Assembly: GCA_028565635.1 (NCBI GenBank)
Contig: JAOXYB010063556.1
Span: 1 to 10,451, forward strand
Source of the DNA: Phoronis ovalis
Lineage: Eukaryota; Phoronida; Phoronidae
DNA length: 10,451 nucleotides
Direction: 5' to 3'
Below are positions 1 through 10,451 of this stretch, piece by piece. The notes under the pieces were generated by a model. That model did no database searches. It had not been told where the DNA came from and was given only the letters and a program-made list of their open reading frames with translations. Made by a program: the position numbers and the translations under genes. The first letter of the stretch is position 1; each line of letters starts with the position of its first letter.

Positions 1-116
1 TATTAATCTTTGCACTTGCACTTTACTATTGTAACACAAGGGCTTAATGCCTATGTTATTTATTAAATATATATATTGCAACAAATTAAACGTACCAGCA
101 TTTATAAAACAAATTG

Positions 117-587
117 AATTGGCACCTGGGGGGTACTCAAGGTTTTTTGACTACGGGGATGTGCCGCCCAACCCAATCCAAAATTTTAGGTTGTGGTAGC
201 AAACCCAATCCAATTTTTTTTGAAATTCTAGGAATTAGGGTAGCAATACAAATTTTGTGAAATATAAGGGTAGCAATCCAAAATTTTTAAATATTTGAGT
301 ATAACAATCCATTTTTACGCAAACTGACTGATACAAACCAAATTCCAAAATTTATTTATGGATACACACCTAAAATTAATCCAAATTATTTAGCAGCGGT
401 TAGCAATCCGAATTTTTGAATATCTTTATGCAATCCAAAAAAATACAGTATAAAGAAGTATACAATCCAAATCCAAAATTTTCAGCTGGGTTGCACACTG
501 ATCCCACCAAACTAGGATATATAAAACTCTAAGAGTTTTATATATCCTAGCACCAAATAATAAGTTGAGTACCCCCGAGAATTGGCA
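117..587 (+). mobile_element. Element A copy 1: MITE-like non-autonomous DNA transposon with 8-bp target duplication
   Basis: The element proper is about 125-579 (455 bp). Its ends are inverted repeats: CTGGGGGGTACTCAA at 126-140 matches the reverse complement of 565-579, CTCGGGGGTACTCAA, at 14 of 15 positions. An exact 8-bp direct repeat AATTGGCA lies outside at 117-124 and 580-587 and reads as the target-site duplication. It encodes no protein. The interior is a run of about ten degenerate units of roughly 25-40 bp built on a (G)GTAGCAATCCAAATTT core, for example at 241, 271 and 399. A second copy lies inverted at 6906-7285. An 8-bp duplication fits hAT, P or Merlin-type transposases, but the superfamily is inference. 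The 3' part is interrupted by the palindrome at 511-550. Confidence 0.85.
511..550. repeat. 39-bp perfect palindrome inserted in element A copy 1
   Basis: Positions 512-530 and 532-550 are exact 19-bp reverse complements around a single A at 531, a nearly loopless hairpin. The segment 511-550 is bracketed by a 6-bp direct repeat CACCAA (505-510 and 551-556). The other copy of element A, near 6930-6945, lacks this segment, and removing 511-556 restores alignment between the copies. It therefore looks like a small insertion that duplicated its target. The mechanism is unknown to me. Confidence 0.8.
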
Positions 588-639
588 TTGTAAATAAAAA
601 ATAACTCATACAAAACCTATAAGGGAGCAAGCCTAAGTA

Positions 640-676
640 TAGTTTTATCCACTGGATGGGCCACTGGATAAAACTA
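640..676. repeat. Short inverted repeat, 12-bp arms
   Basis: TAGTTTTATCCA (640-651) is exactly complementary to TGGATAAAACTA (665-676), with a 13-nt loop that again contains CTGGA and CCAC motifs. TTTATCCACTGGATAAA-like palindromes recur in invertebrate non-coding DNA, so this is probably a fragment of a dispersed repeat. No target duplication is evident. Confidence 0.55.
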
Positions 677-1064
677 GTGGCAGCTAAGTATTGAACTATT
701 TGTGGTGAAATAGGAAATAATTCTCGAGATCAAATGGTGATTTTTCTCATACGAGTTTAAAATATTCTAAAGTAAAATTTCAATAGTTTTGTGTTAAACT
801 TCAGCTCAAGAAGTCTAATTCAAGTGTATTTAAAAGTTATTTATGAACTTTTGTTAGACTGATGGGAGATAACTGCGATCTTAGTAAATGATTGAAGCGT
901 TAACAAATATTAAAAAAATTTGCAATGCAAAGTTTGCATTAAACCAAGTTACTGGTAGTGTCTCACAGTGGTTATTTTTGATGCTTCGCAGAATCCCATG
1001 TAAGTTGCTTTAGGATATATACACAATGTTTAATCTACGTGGAAATTTTCTGATGTGTTTATAT

Positions 1065-1092
1065 TATTTTGTAGTTATTTTGAGTCATCAAA
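1065..1092 (+). promoter_or_regulatory. PDSS2 start context with possible 5' UTR splice acceptor
   Basis: ATTATTTTGTAG ends at 1074 and resembles a 3' splice site, so the leader may carry an intron that ends here. An in-frame TGA at 1081-1083 blocks any upstream extension in this exon, which makes ATG 1093 the first usable start. The context TCAAAATGA has A at -3, favourable for initiation. The acceptor is inference; the leader could equally be unspliced. Confidence 0.35.
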
Positions 1093-1352
1093 ATGAATAC
1101 TGCTCTAAGAAGGATTTCTCATCTTTTGAAAAGGAATGCAGATATTCATTGCCCACATTGTCGATATCTAAGTGTTTTTACTAAATCTCCGGGAAATGAA
1201 TGGAACAAAGCATTCTCTGAAGCTGAGAAAATTGTTGGATACCCAACGTCATTCCTAAGTTTACGATGTCTGTTATCTGATGAACTCTCAAATGTTGCAA
1301 TGCATATGAGGAAATTAGTTGGTACGAAACATCCGCTTCTTCAAACAGCTAA
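1093..1352 (+). CDS. PDSS2: PDSS2 exon 1
   Basis: This exon encodes residues 1-86 and two bases of Lys87: a basic presequence-like N-terminus, then the conserved stretch starting [11 protein letters not shown]. The donor is AA|GTGCGT at 1353. Translation continues to a stop at 1390-1392 if the intron is retained, but family similarity ends at KHPLLQTAK, which supports the donor. Confidence 0.92.
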
Positions 1353-4300
1353 GTGCGTTATTAGAATAGCATTGTCAGTTAAATTACATTAGATCTTGCT
1401 CTGTGTTATGCAGTCTGATAAATGAACCCGTGAAAGAGACAGGGACTTACAGTTTAGCAGATCAGCCATTACAGTAGTGTGTATTAAATAATCAGATGGA
1501 AATTTAACACCAGACTTGTGTAATCTCTGGTGTATTTGTATGACAAATTATGTGTATCACACTTCTCAATGTCCAGAGGCACCACCTGCAATATAGCTTA
1601 CTTATATATATAAAATTTACATGATATTGTGAGATTTTCACCCCGGGGGTCTGACTCTAATCAATGTTTGGTAAGTATGTGCATAAAAAGGATGATTTTT
1701 AAGAACAAAGCATGTTACGTATTTAGCATTACGTATTTAGGGTTACATTTTTCAATAAAATATACAAAAAGGTACCTTATTTGATTAATTGTACATGCTT
1801 AGGGTACCAAAATCGATCAATACCGGGATCAAAATCGCTTATGAAAACTACGTACCAACCTCTTGACCAAACTTCGTCTCAAAGTTCAAGTGAATTTTCC
1901 ATAATTCTGTTTCCCAGGCATTTTCCAAAAATAATCCTCAATGCATTTAGTGTATCTAAAATTTCTTCCAGTCAATGAAAAGGGGTTAAAATTTAAAAAT
2001 GGGAAAACACATTTAGGGCTTTTTCAAAAACCAATTCACGCACATGGGTACCAGTATTATGTTTGAATCAGACCCTGGGGACTTTCAAAGTGAATGTGCA
2101 TCCTGACTTTCATTGTTGTATTAATCTCTGGGAGACAATTACATTGGTAGAGATTCGATCACAATAAAAAATATCTCAACCAGTTGTTTAATTGACAGGA
2201 TCTCTTGAGATACTATCATATGAATGTCCCTAGTTTTCTCCTACCATTATTGGCGCTGACTACGAATGATATTACCATGGTAGCTAGTATATGAGAGTAC
2301 TCGATCAGCAATGGGCAAAAGTATATTAATTGTTGGTCTTTTTTCATAGTTACTCGTTTATAAATCAAACCCTGTAATTATTTACCTTTGAAAATAGACT
2401 TCATAGCAGTTCATATGGAAGCATTATTCGTTATTTTCTTTGGGGACCATATAAAGATAATATAGAATATACATTTTCACAAAAATTAGCACATATTTGT
2501 TTAGCACATATTTGTGTTACACATCTTGCAGAGGTTTTGTGTTTGATGGAAAGAACAGCTTACAGATGCGAGGTTTAATTGTTCTTCTTATGTCAAAGGC
2601 AGCAGGCCCTGGAAGTATGGATTCCACAGAGCTAGATCCAGCTACAGGTATACTTCAAAGGTTAGTCAATAGTGTAAGGGTAGAATAACATGAGTGCTGT
2701 CATGGTGTGATAGATGTAATAAATCATCCATAAAAAGAATTATTTATTTAACATCATAAAGCTGCAACAATAATATTCTTCAATCAATTTGGTTAATTAG
2801 TCACAAGTTTAAAAAAAATGCTACTTTTTGTCCTAGAGTGCTTTTAAAAATAAAAAACATTTCGTGATAATTTTGGAGAAAATGCATGCAAACGGTTTAC
2901 TCAAAATGAGATAAGTATCTAGTATGAGTGGAGATCTTTTTTAAAAAGGTTTCCTAACCTAATTTTACATTTGGGGCACACTGTATTAATTTCTTTTATT
3001 TATATGTTATTTATTTATGTTATATGATGGATATAGTATTAGAAAGTTTCTATCTGTAACTGCTAGTCTGTGAATGTGTACAACTGTTAAATTACTCTGC
3101 GTGGATTTCTTTTAGTCAAAGATCATTAGCCGAGATCACAGAGATGATACACACAGCAAACCTTATACATCGTGGTGTTGTCAACCTGTCTAATTTACAA
3201 CCAGCAGATGGCTCTGCAAAAGATATGGAATTTGGGAACAAAATGGCTGTGCTGAGTGGGGATTTTTTATTGGCTAATGCAAGTACAGGATTAGCAGAGT
3301 TACGAAATACAAAGGTGTGTGAAAATCTACTTCTACATCAATCTCTAGAAGAACCACACGGTATGAGATCCTGCTGTGCCTCGTGAACAGCAATGACAAG
3401 TGCTTTCATCAACAACTGCAAATGCTATCTATATGAAAGACTTCTGTACGCAAGGAACCAGTGAATTACTCCATTCTCATTCCTGATCTTATATTTTTCT
3501 CTAATCGGTTCCTGAAGGCTACCAATGACACAACAATATAGCTGCCCCAGTTCTTGGAAAGAAGCTACTTCTATATATACGCACACACTCACACATTAAA
3601 CTTAACCTTCGGAAATAACTTTAATGTACCTTGAAGCAATTTACATTCATTGCCATTCATATCTTGTTGATGTCACAGGATTAGAACAATCCTAAAGGTA
3701 GCTTTGTTTTTCATTTCAACTATGTTAAATAATCTGTGCAGCTTCAATCAGTATTTGTAATTATAACATAGACTAGAAATGGACCATGCAATTCTCGCAA
3801 ATATTTGTGTCCTGGTTAAACACTAGGGGCATATTAGTATCTGGGTTAAACACTAGGAACTGCCAGATGAGAAAAATCTGCTCCTTTCATTTAGTAGTAT
3901 AGATGAGTAAATTATAAAAATGCAGAACAGACAAATTTAGTATGATTTTATTTTTTAAAGACATTCCAAATATAACATGTATTTATTTTGCTGAATAGCA
4001 TTCATCATATCTAGTTTGGTATCAAAGTACTGATATTTCTTTAAGGTTGTTGAAATAATGTCAAGTGCCATTGCTGATTTAATACAAGCAGAATTTGTAT
4101 CAAGCAAAGATCAGAATGGTCTGCCAAAAGTATCTGTTTCTATGACACTAGATGGCTGGTATGATGAGAAGTTCCTGGAATCTGGCAGTCTTATTGCCAA
4201 AAGTTGTCAAGCAGCATTACTTCTTACAGATCATTCACATGACCAACAGACCCAGGCTCGTGCTTATGGAGAAAACGTTGCTGTAGCATTAAGGGTAAGT

Positions 4301-5161
4301 TTTGTATTTATTACTCCCAAACCAAATTTTAGGCTGTACTTTTGTAATAGACTTTTATAACAATAATTACTGTGTTATAAATACTGTTTTTAAAGAGAAA
4401 ACTTATTAAGACATTTTAATGTTAAAACATTAAGAATTAATTTTAAAACTTAAAAAAGAAAAGTATATAAAAATAACATTATTTTAGTTGAGTGATGAGC
4501 TGCAACCATTCTTTAATGATGACTATGATACCAATCAGTTGTCACCTACATCCATAGCAAGTGTGCTTCATTTATCAGAATATGGAGATGCATTTGTTAA
4601 AGAAATCACAGCAGACAATTCACAGGTTGATACCAAGAAAGTAAGTGAGAGATACCTAGGTAGTAAATATATGTTGAAGTGTTTCTGGAAAATCCTGCTT
4701 ACAGTAAAACCTCGACTATTAGTGCAACAAATAAATATAATTGGTTTGGTTGAACTAGAAATCACTGATATTTAATATCTTACAGTGGTCAAACTACAGC
4801 AATTTCAAGTCAAAATTGTATTTAAAAAAATGCGAACAATGAAATTTGCGCATTTTTACCAGTTGAATATTGTCAACTGGTAGAAAGAAAGCACTGTGAT
4901 TTTGGTGTTTCCAATACTTCTGCAATAATTTATTGATAATGTTTTGCTTTGCTGGGTATGCGTTTGTTAAATTTCATGTGCCTGAAGGTTTGTTTCTAAT
5001 TTCAGTTATACAACATTTTAAAGTCAAGTACGGCAATTGACAAGGCAAGAACTTTATGTCAGGAACATGTACAGAAAGCTATTGATTCCATTAAAAACTT
5101 TAATGACACTGAAGCTAAGACTGCCTTAGAAAAGATTGCCAATGCTGTCATTTATTCATAA
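1093..5161 (+). CDS. PDSS2: Decaprenyl diphosphate synthase subunit 2 (all-trans-polyprenyl diphosphate synthase, regulatory subunit), six exons
   Basis: Coding exons are 1093-1352, 2532-2660, 3116-3314, 4046-4294, 4488-4640 and 5006-5161. They sum to 1146 nt, 381 residues plus TAA (human PDSS2 is 399). All five introns are GT-AG, with phases 2, 2, 0, 0, 0. In the family, PDSS2 pairs with catalytic PDSS1 in the mitochondrial matrix to make the polyprenyl tail of ubiquinone. Diagnostic stretches close to human PDSS2 are [17 protein letters not shown] (43-59), KAAGP after the first intron, QRSLAEIT (131-138), [20 protein letters not shown] (165-184) and AKSCQAA (247-253). The first prenyltransferase DDxxD is replaced by RGVVN (149-153) and the second is degenerate (SDELQP, 281-286), which marks the non-catalytic subunit. 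The N-terminus ([14 protein letters not shown]) has five basic and no acidic residues, as expected for mitochondrial import. No frameshift or internal stop is present, so the gene looks functional. Confidence 0.95.
1353..2531 (+). other. PDSS2 intron 1
   Basis: This 1179-bp phase 2 intron runs from GTGCGT to TTGCAG. It contains element B (1641-2080). A 14-bp direct repeat TAGCACATATTTGT lies at 2488-2501 and 2503-2516, just upstream of the acceptor. The rest is AT-rich with no coding signal that I can see. Confidence 0.85.
1641..2080. mobile_element. Element B: MITE-like element in PDSS2 intron 1
   Basis: The left end CCCCGGGGGTCTGACTC (1641-1657) pairs imperfectly with the right end, whose reverse complement begins CCCCAGGGTCTGATTC. 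Similarity continues inward at a weaker level, including a TATGTGCAT / CATGTGCGT block. Flanks ATTTTCA (1634-1640) and ACTTTCA (2081-2087) agree at 6 of 7 positions and may be a decayed target duplication. Inside are three GGTACC sites (1771, 1803, 2047) and a doubled TTACGTATTTAG motif near 1715-1741. There is no transposase. Size and terminal sequence resemble element A, suggesting related mobilisation (inference). Confidence 0.65.
2532..2660 (+). CDS. PDSS2: PDSS2 exon 2
   Basis: This exon encodes the end of Lys87 through two bases of Ser130, including [19 protein letters not shown], a family-conserved helix followed by KAAGP. The acceptor is TTGCAG|A and the donor CAAAG|GTTAGT. The final third ([15 protein letters not shown]) is the variable linker seen before QRSLAEIT in this family. 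Confidence 0.92.
3116..3314 (+). CDS. PDSS2: PDSS2 exon 3
   Basis: This exon encodes the end of Ser130 through Lys196. It carries QRSLAEIT, the degenerate first metal-binding site (IHRGVVN, 147-153) and [16 protein letters not shown] (170-185), the strongest prenyltransferase-like block of the protein. The acceptor is TTTTAG|T and the donor ACAAAG|GTGTGT, phase 0. Confidence 0.93.
3315..4045 (+). other. PDSS2 intron 3
   Basis: This 731-bp phase 0 intron runs from GTGTGT to TTTAAG. It holds a CA-rich run at 3577-3596 and a near-exact short direct repeat, CTGG(G)TTAAACACTAGG, at 3812-3827 and 3841-3857. Nothing coding is visible. Confidence 0.8.
4046..4294 (+). CDS. PDSS2: PDSS2 exon 4
   Basis: This exon encodes residues 197-279 (83 whole codons). 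It starts [14 protein letters not shown] and includes the variable loop at 213-236 and the conserved [13 protein letters not shown] (241-253). The acceptor CTTTAAG|GTT matches the family at NTK|VVE. The donor AGG|GTAAGT is close to consensus. Confidence 0.93.
4488..4640 (+). CDS. PDSS2: PDSS2 exon 5
   Basis: This exon encodes residues 280-330, from LSDELQPFF, the counterpart of the second aspartate-rich region, through VLHLSEYG to DTKK. The acceptor is ATTTTAG|TTG and the donor AAGAAA|GTAAGT. The middle part is less conserved than exons 1 to 3, so assignment rests on frame continuity and the QPF anchor. Confidence 0.9.
4857..4882. repeat. Small stem-loop in PDSS2 intron 5
   Basis: TACCAGTTGA (4857-4866) pairs perfectly with TCAACTGGTA (4873-4882) around a 6-nt loop. 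It is a minor feature inside the 365-bp intron 5 (4641-5005), with no known role. Confidence 0.4.
5006..5161 (+). CDS. PDSS2: PDSS2 exon 6 (terminal coding exon)
   Basis: This exon encodes residues 331-381 and TAA (5159-5161). It reads through [17 protein letters not shown] and [16 protein letters not shown], matching the C-terminal helices of prenyl synthases where a Leu/Cys-rich helix precedes EA-x-ALE. The acceptor TAATTTCAG follows a pyrimidine-rich stretch. Confidence 0.93.
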   Translation, partial: LYNILKSSTAIDKARTLCQEHVQKAIDSIKNFNDTEAKTALEKIANAVIYS

Positions 5162-5467
5162 TGCTGGCTCATTTTTAGTACTCTTAGCTTAAAGCATACA
5201 ATGGTAAATTTGACTGCTGTTGACTAAACTATACATGCAATATATTTTTATTAGTGAATTTTTTTATTATCATTGTTTTAATTGGTGTTTATAAACACCC
5301 ATGTATTTATAAATGCATTTCGTTGGAGTAAAAACTGGCCAAAAATGTATCCCCTAACCATCAAAAAAATTGTCTGCTGTGTTCGTAAACATTGTTTTAA
5401 TTCTTCCAGTGTGTCTGTTCCATAGCATGCACCTACATGTATGATTGTTTTGGGTTGATCTTTCGCC

Positions 5468-5473
5468 AATAAA
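5468..5473 (+). promoter_or_regulatory. Candidate polyadenylation signal for PDSS2
   Basis: AATAAA lies 307 bp after the PDSS2 stop. A second exact AATAAA at 5629-5634 is followed by T-rich sequence and may be an alternative. Which one is used cannot be told from the sequence alone. Confidence 0.45.
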
Positions 5474-6221
5474 AAGGCTAAATAACACATATAGTTAATT
5501 TAGTTCCTCTTTGGAAAATGGTGCAGTGTTTCTTGAAGGAAGTTAAGACATTAGTTCATGAATGATGAGATCACATGCTTTTAAATAAGCAAATTTGTGT
5601 CAATTATCCTCTGGATGGTGTTGATTCAAATAAATGCTATATCCCTTGTTTATTAGCACATTTTAGTAGATTTCCTTCTACGTAATACTTGTACAATATG
5701 AAAAGAAAAAATACAGTAACCATTCTAAAAAGTGCTTTTTGGGAAAAATGATATTTAGTTGAGTAATATGCAACCAAATGACTGTACATCTTTAAATGAA
5801 TGCTCTAAATTTGCACCTAAAAATGCAGTGCTGCGGTAAAAACTCATTTATTGAAAATACATATCCCATACTTAAAATTTATTTGCAAAAAGCACACCTA
5901 TGGTAAAAGGTATTAAACAAACATGAAAAAGATACCCGTGGTAAAAGCGGAGGTAGAAAAAGGTGGGCCCATGGGGTGCCATGTATATACAGTCACATGG
6001 CAGCTCCCCCAGTACAAACAATATATATAGGCTGCTAAAAAACGAGATATTGCATACTCGCAATCAATTTTATGACCTCAACCTGATTGTTTTCATATCA
6101 CAACAATACCACTTACCATTAAACGGTTGTTGTATACATAAGAGAAACTTAGCAATTGTAAGCAGATGTAATTAAATTGTATAAATTATTATCGTCCAAT
6201 ATGTTTGTATCTGCATGATAG

Positions 6222-6721
6222 TTACAACCCAACACCACCGTTCCATTCTGATCCAACCTCAGACCCAATCAGAGATGTGAACACAGTTTTCCACCGTGGT
6301 AAAGAACGGAGAAAAATGTCGCCTTATGGGACACGTCAAATAAATCAAATTCGTCATCACTCAACGACTTTGTTATTAAACACTGGCTGACAAACTAAAC
6401 TTACTGAGCAACATTATTGTACTTGTGAAAGCCTCTACGTCACTGTAATTTCCAAAAAAGAACACTGCTGTGACTTTGCTAACTGAAAAAGACTGGTAAT
6501 AGAACTATTTGTCGACACACACGCACGCACAAACACGCACACACTGTCCAAAACGTTGTATAATTTTGAACAGAACTTTATTCTCGACATGAACGAAAAT
6601 ATTATTTGATAAACCATATCACCGTGATGTTGACGTTTCACCAGAGAATCCTCAGGGCGAATTCAAAATTGTATGCACCAGAAAAAGAAAACATTTCAGA
6701 GACAAACAGTATATGGAATAA
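6222..6721 (+). other. Unassigned patch with short open frames
   Basis: Bases 6241-6300 are about 47% G+C, well above the surroundings. One open frame runs to a TGA at 6388-6390 and has a Pro/Asp-rich then Arg/Lys-rich composition (PFHSDPTSDP, KERRKMSPYG). A second, in another frame, runs 6593-6721 (VSPENPQGEF, TRKRKHF) without a Met until its end. I recognise neither. A donor-like GTG|GTAAAG sits at 6299. These could be exons of a small gene, decayed repeat DNA, or chance. Confidence 0.15.
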
Positions 6722-6905
6722 TTTATTATCACGGTTGTATAATAGATTTGTTAGTACACGCACTACAGGGATTGTCAACATATGTGTACTTAGTGATTTT
6801 GCATTGCAAATTATTTTCCAAAATAAAAGAATATTAATTGTATGCTAGATTGTAATGCGACGATCTCTATATAGTCAATACATGTCAATGTATAGCTAAT
6901 TCATT

Positions 6906-7285
6906 CTCCCGGGGGTCCTCAAGTTATTTTTGCATGGTGGGGGTGTACAGCCCAGTGGGAAATTTTGGATTTGGATTGTATACTTCTTGCTGCATTTTTT
7001 TGGATTGTTACTGTAAAGATATTCAAAAATTTGGTTTGCTACCCACTGTTTACAGAAAATAATTTGGATTAATTTTAGGTTTGTATCCATAAATAAATTT
7101 TGGAATTTAGTATGTATCAGTCAGTTTGCGTAAAAATGGATTGCTATACTCACTGAAATATTTAAATTTTGGATTGCTACCCTTATATTTCACAAAATTT
7201 GGATTGCTACCCTAAAAATTCAAAAAATTTGGATTGGGTTGAGCGGCACATCCCTGTAGTCAAAAAACCTTGAGTGCCCCCCGAG
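6906..7285 (-). mobile_element. Element A copy 2, inverted relative to copy 1
   Basis: Read on the - strand it begins CTCGGGGGGCACTCAAGG (from 7285) and ends in the complement of CCCGGGGGTCCTCAAG (6908-6923), matching both ends and the interior of copy 1. The block 7083-7141 matches 307-365 of copy 1 in reverse complement with 2 differences in 59 positions. It has the same GGTAGCAATCCAAATTT-type internal units. It lacks the 40-bp palindrome. No clean target duplication is visible; TAATTCAT (6897-6904) against TAATGTCT (7287-7294) matches only 5 of 8. Confidence 0.85.
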
Positions 7286-7637
7286 ATAATGTCTGTGACT
7301 CGGACTTTGAAATGCTACTGTTTTATTATCTTGAATTTATTGACATATACCTGTTAGTATTTATATTAAAGAACTGATGACACAATACATATATAATAAT
7401 AGTGAAATTTACATGCAAGCCCAGTATTGCAAATTTACAAAACAAAACACTGCGTAAACATAAACAAATTAGTAACAAATTAAACAAAAAAAACATTAAA
7501 ATTAAGCAACAACACCTTCTAAAAGTATCGACAAACACGTGCTAAAATTTTTGTGATAATTCTTTTAACACTCAAAAACTCACTATAAGATTTGAAAGCG
7601 ACTCAAGTTTGATTTGGGTAGTAAATGCCAGATGTCA
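7286..7637 (-). other. CDA 3' UTR and downstream flank
   Basis: This AT-rich DNA lies downstream of the CDA stop. The - strand contains a Leu/Phe/Cys-rich open frame at 7326-7538 that reflects T-rich composition rather than a membrane protein. It holds one arm of the stop-codon duplication (7604-7634) and the candidate polyadenylation signals. Confidence 0.55.
7336..7341 (-). promoter_or_regulatory. Candidate polyadenylation signal for CDA
   Basis: TTTATT on the + strand is AATAAA on the CDA strand, about 300 bp after its stop. A second lies at 7322-7327. Both fall just before element A copy 2, so the transcript probably ends before that element. Confidence 0.4.
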
Positions 7638-10276
<2,639 letters not shown>

Positions 10277-10451
10277 CTGAAAAAAGTTTTTTTTTGTCAA
10301 AATTATGTTTAAGATATTTAGTTTTTTTCATTGATTTTGCTTGAATATCTATGATGTGTTACTTTTAATAGATATGACAAACTGCAAGATTTAAATTACA
10401 GAAATTGTGTTTATAAAATTATATTACATTCTGCATAATTTCATTATTACT

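Larger units (their letters stand above)
588..1092. other. PDSS2 upstream region, no gene seen
   Basis: This AT-rich stretch lies between element A copy 1 and the PDSS2 start codon. It should contain the PDSS2 promoter and 5' leader, but I see no convincing TATA box or initiator. It contains the hairpin at 640-676 and a GGGAGATAAC motif at 864-873, which I associate with mollusc non-coding DNA. Confidence 0.5.
5162..6905. other. PDSS2 3' UTR and intergenic DNA
   Basis: The PDSS2 3' UTR begins here and may end near 5490 or 5655, judging by the AATAAA signals. Beyond that I see no recognisable gene. Minor features are a 16-bp palindrome GGTGTTTATAAACACC (5284-5299), a short GCCATGT...ACATGGC stem near 5976-6000, a CA-rich run (6513-6544), and a less AT-rich patch at about 6222-6360 treated separately. 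Confidence 0.6.

Noticed and set aside
125-579. CRISPR-like spaced repeats suggested by the regular AATCCAAA motifs
   Set aside because: The units are degenerate with no unique spacers, lie in eukaryotic DNA, and are bounded by transposon ends and a target duplication.
1353-1392. Continuation of PDSS2 exon 1 to a TAG, giving a 99-residue stand-alone protein
   Set aside because: Family similarity stops exactly at a GTGCGT donor and resumes in the next exon with the correct phase. The extra codons are intron sequence.
4568-4765. Minus-strand 65-codon frame opposite PDSS2 exon 5
   Set aside because: It is a shadow of the real coding exon on the other strand.
5284-5299. GGTGTTTATAAACACC palindrome as a histone-type 3' stem-loop
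   Set aside because: It lacks the histone stem-loop consensus, and PDSS2 has ordinary AATAAA signals downstream.
5278-5490. Minus-strand 70-codon frame (starts MCYLAFLLAKDQPK) in the PDSS2 3' region
   Set aside because: Parts look protein-like, but it matches no family I recognise, lies antisense in a probable 3' UTR, and has no visible splice partners.
6513-6544. CA-rich run, possible functional repeat
   Set aside because: It is an ordinary imperfect microsatellite; a similar run at 3577-3596 shows such tracts are common here.
7326-7538. Minus-strand hydrophobic frame resembling a small membrane protein
   Set aside because: The Leu/Phe/Cys richness follows from T-rich sequence in the CDA 3' flank. 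There is no conserved motif.

Overview
The window is nuclear DNA from an invertebrate animal. It is AT-rich (visibly about two thirds A+T) and its genes are split by GT-AG introns of 0.2 to 1.2 kb. Short non-autonomous transposable elements sit between genes and inside introns. A GGGAGATAAC motif near 864, which I recall as very common in mollusc non-coding DNA, makes a mollusc or related lophotrochozoan my best guess. This is weakly supported: no mitochondrial, rRNA or clade-specific gene is present.

Two conserved metabolic genes lie tail to tail. On the + strand, six exons (1093-5161) encode a complete 381-residue PDSS2, the regulatory subunit of the polyprenyl diphosphate synthase that makes the ubiquinone side chain in mitochondria. 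On the - strand, three exons (from about 10276 down to 7638) encode the whole catalytic core of cytidine deaminase (CDA), a pyrimidine-salvage enzyme. The CDA start is either a weak ATG at 10331 or, more likely, in an upstream exon beyond the right edge. The two genes have unrelated pathways and no sign of joint regulation.

Layout: 1-1092 is upstream DNA holding a 455-bp element (A1) with terminal inverted repeats and an 8-bp target duplication, itself interrupted by a 40-bp perfect palindrome insertion. 1093-5161 is PDSS2, with a second element (B) in intron 1. 5162-7637 holds both 3' ends and an inverted second copy of element A (A2). 7638-10331 is CDA; the intron before its last exon holds a third element (C) and a long hairpin, and the intron before its middle exon holds a degenerate tandem repeat. 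10332-10451 is AT-rich with nothing recognisable.

I see no novel biochemical system, CRISPR array, operon, tRNA or rRNA. The points most worth a second look concern the repeats: the palindrome inserted in A1, the two A copies bracketing PDSS2 in opposite orientation, the internal array of A, the CDA-intron hairpin, and a short tandem duplication that straddles the CDA stop codon.
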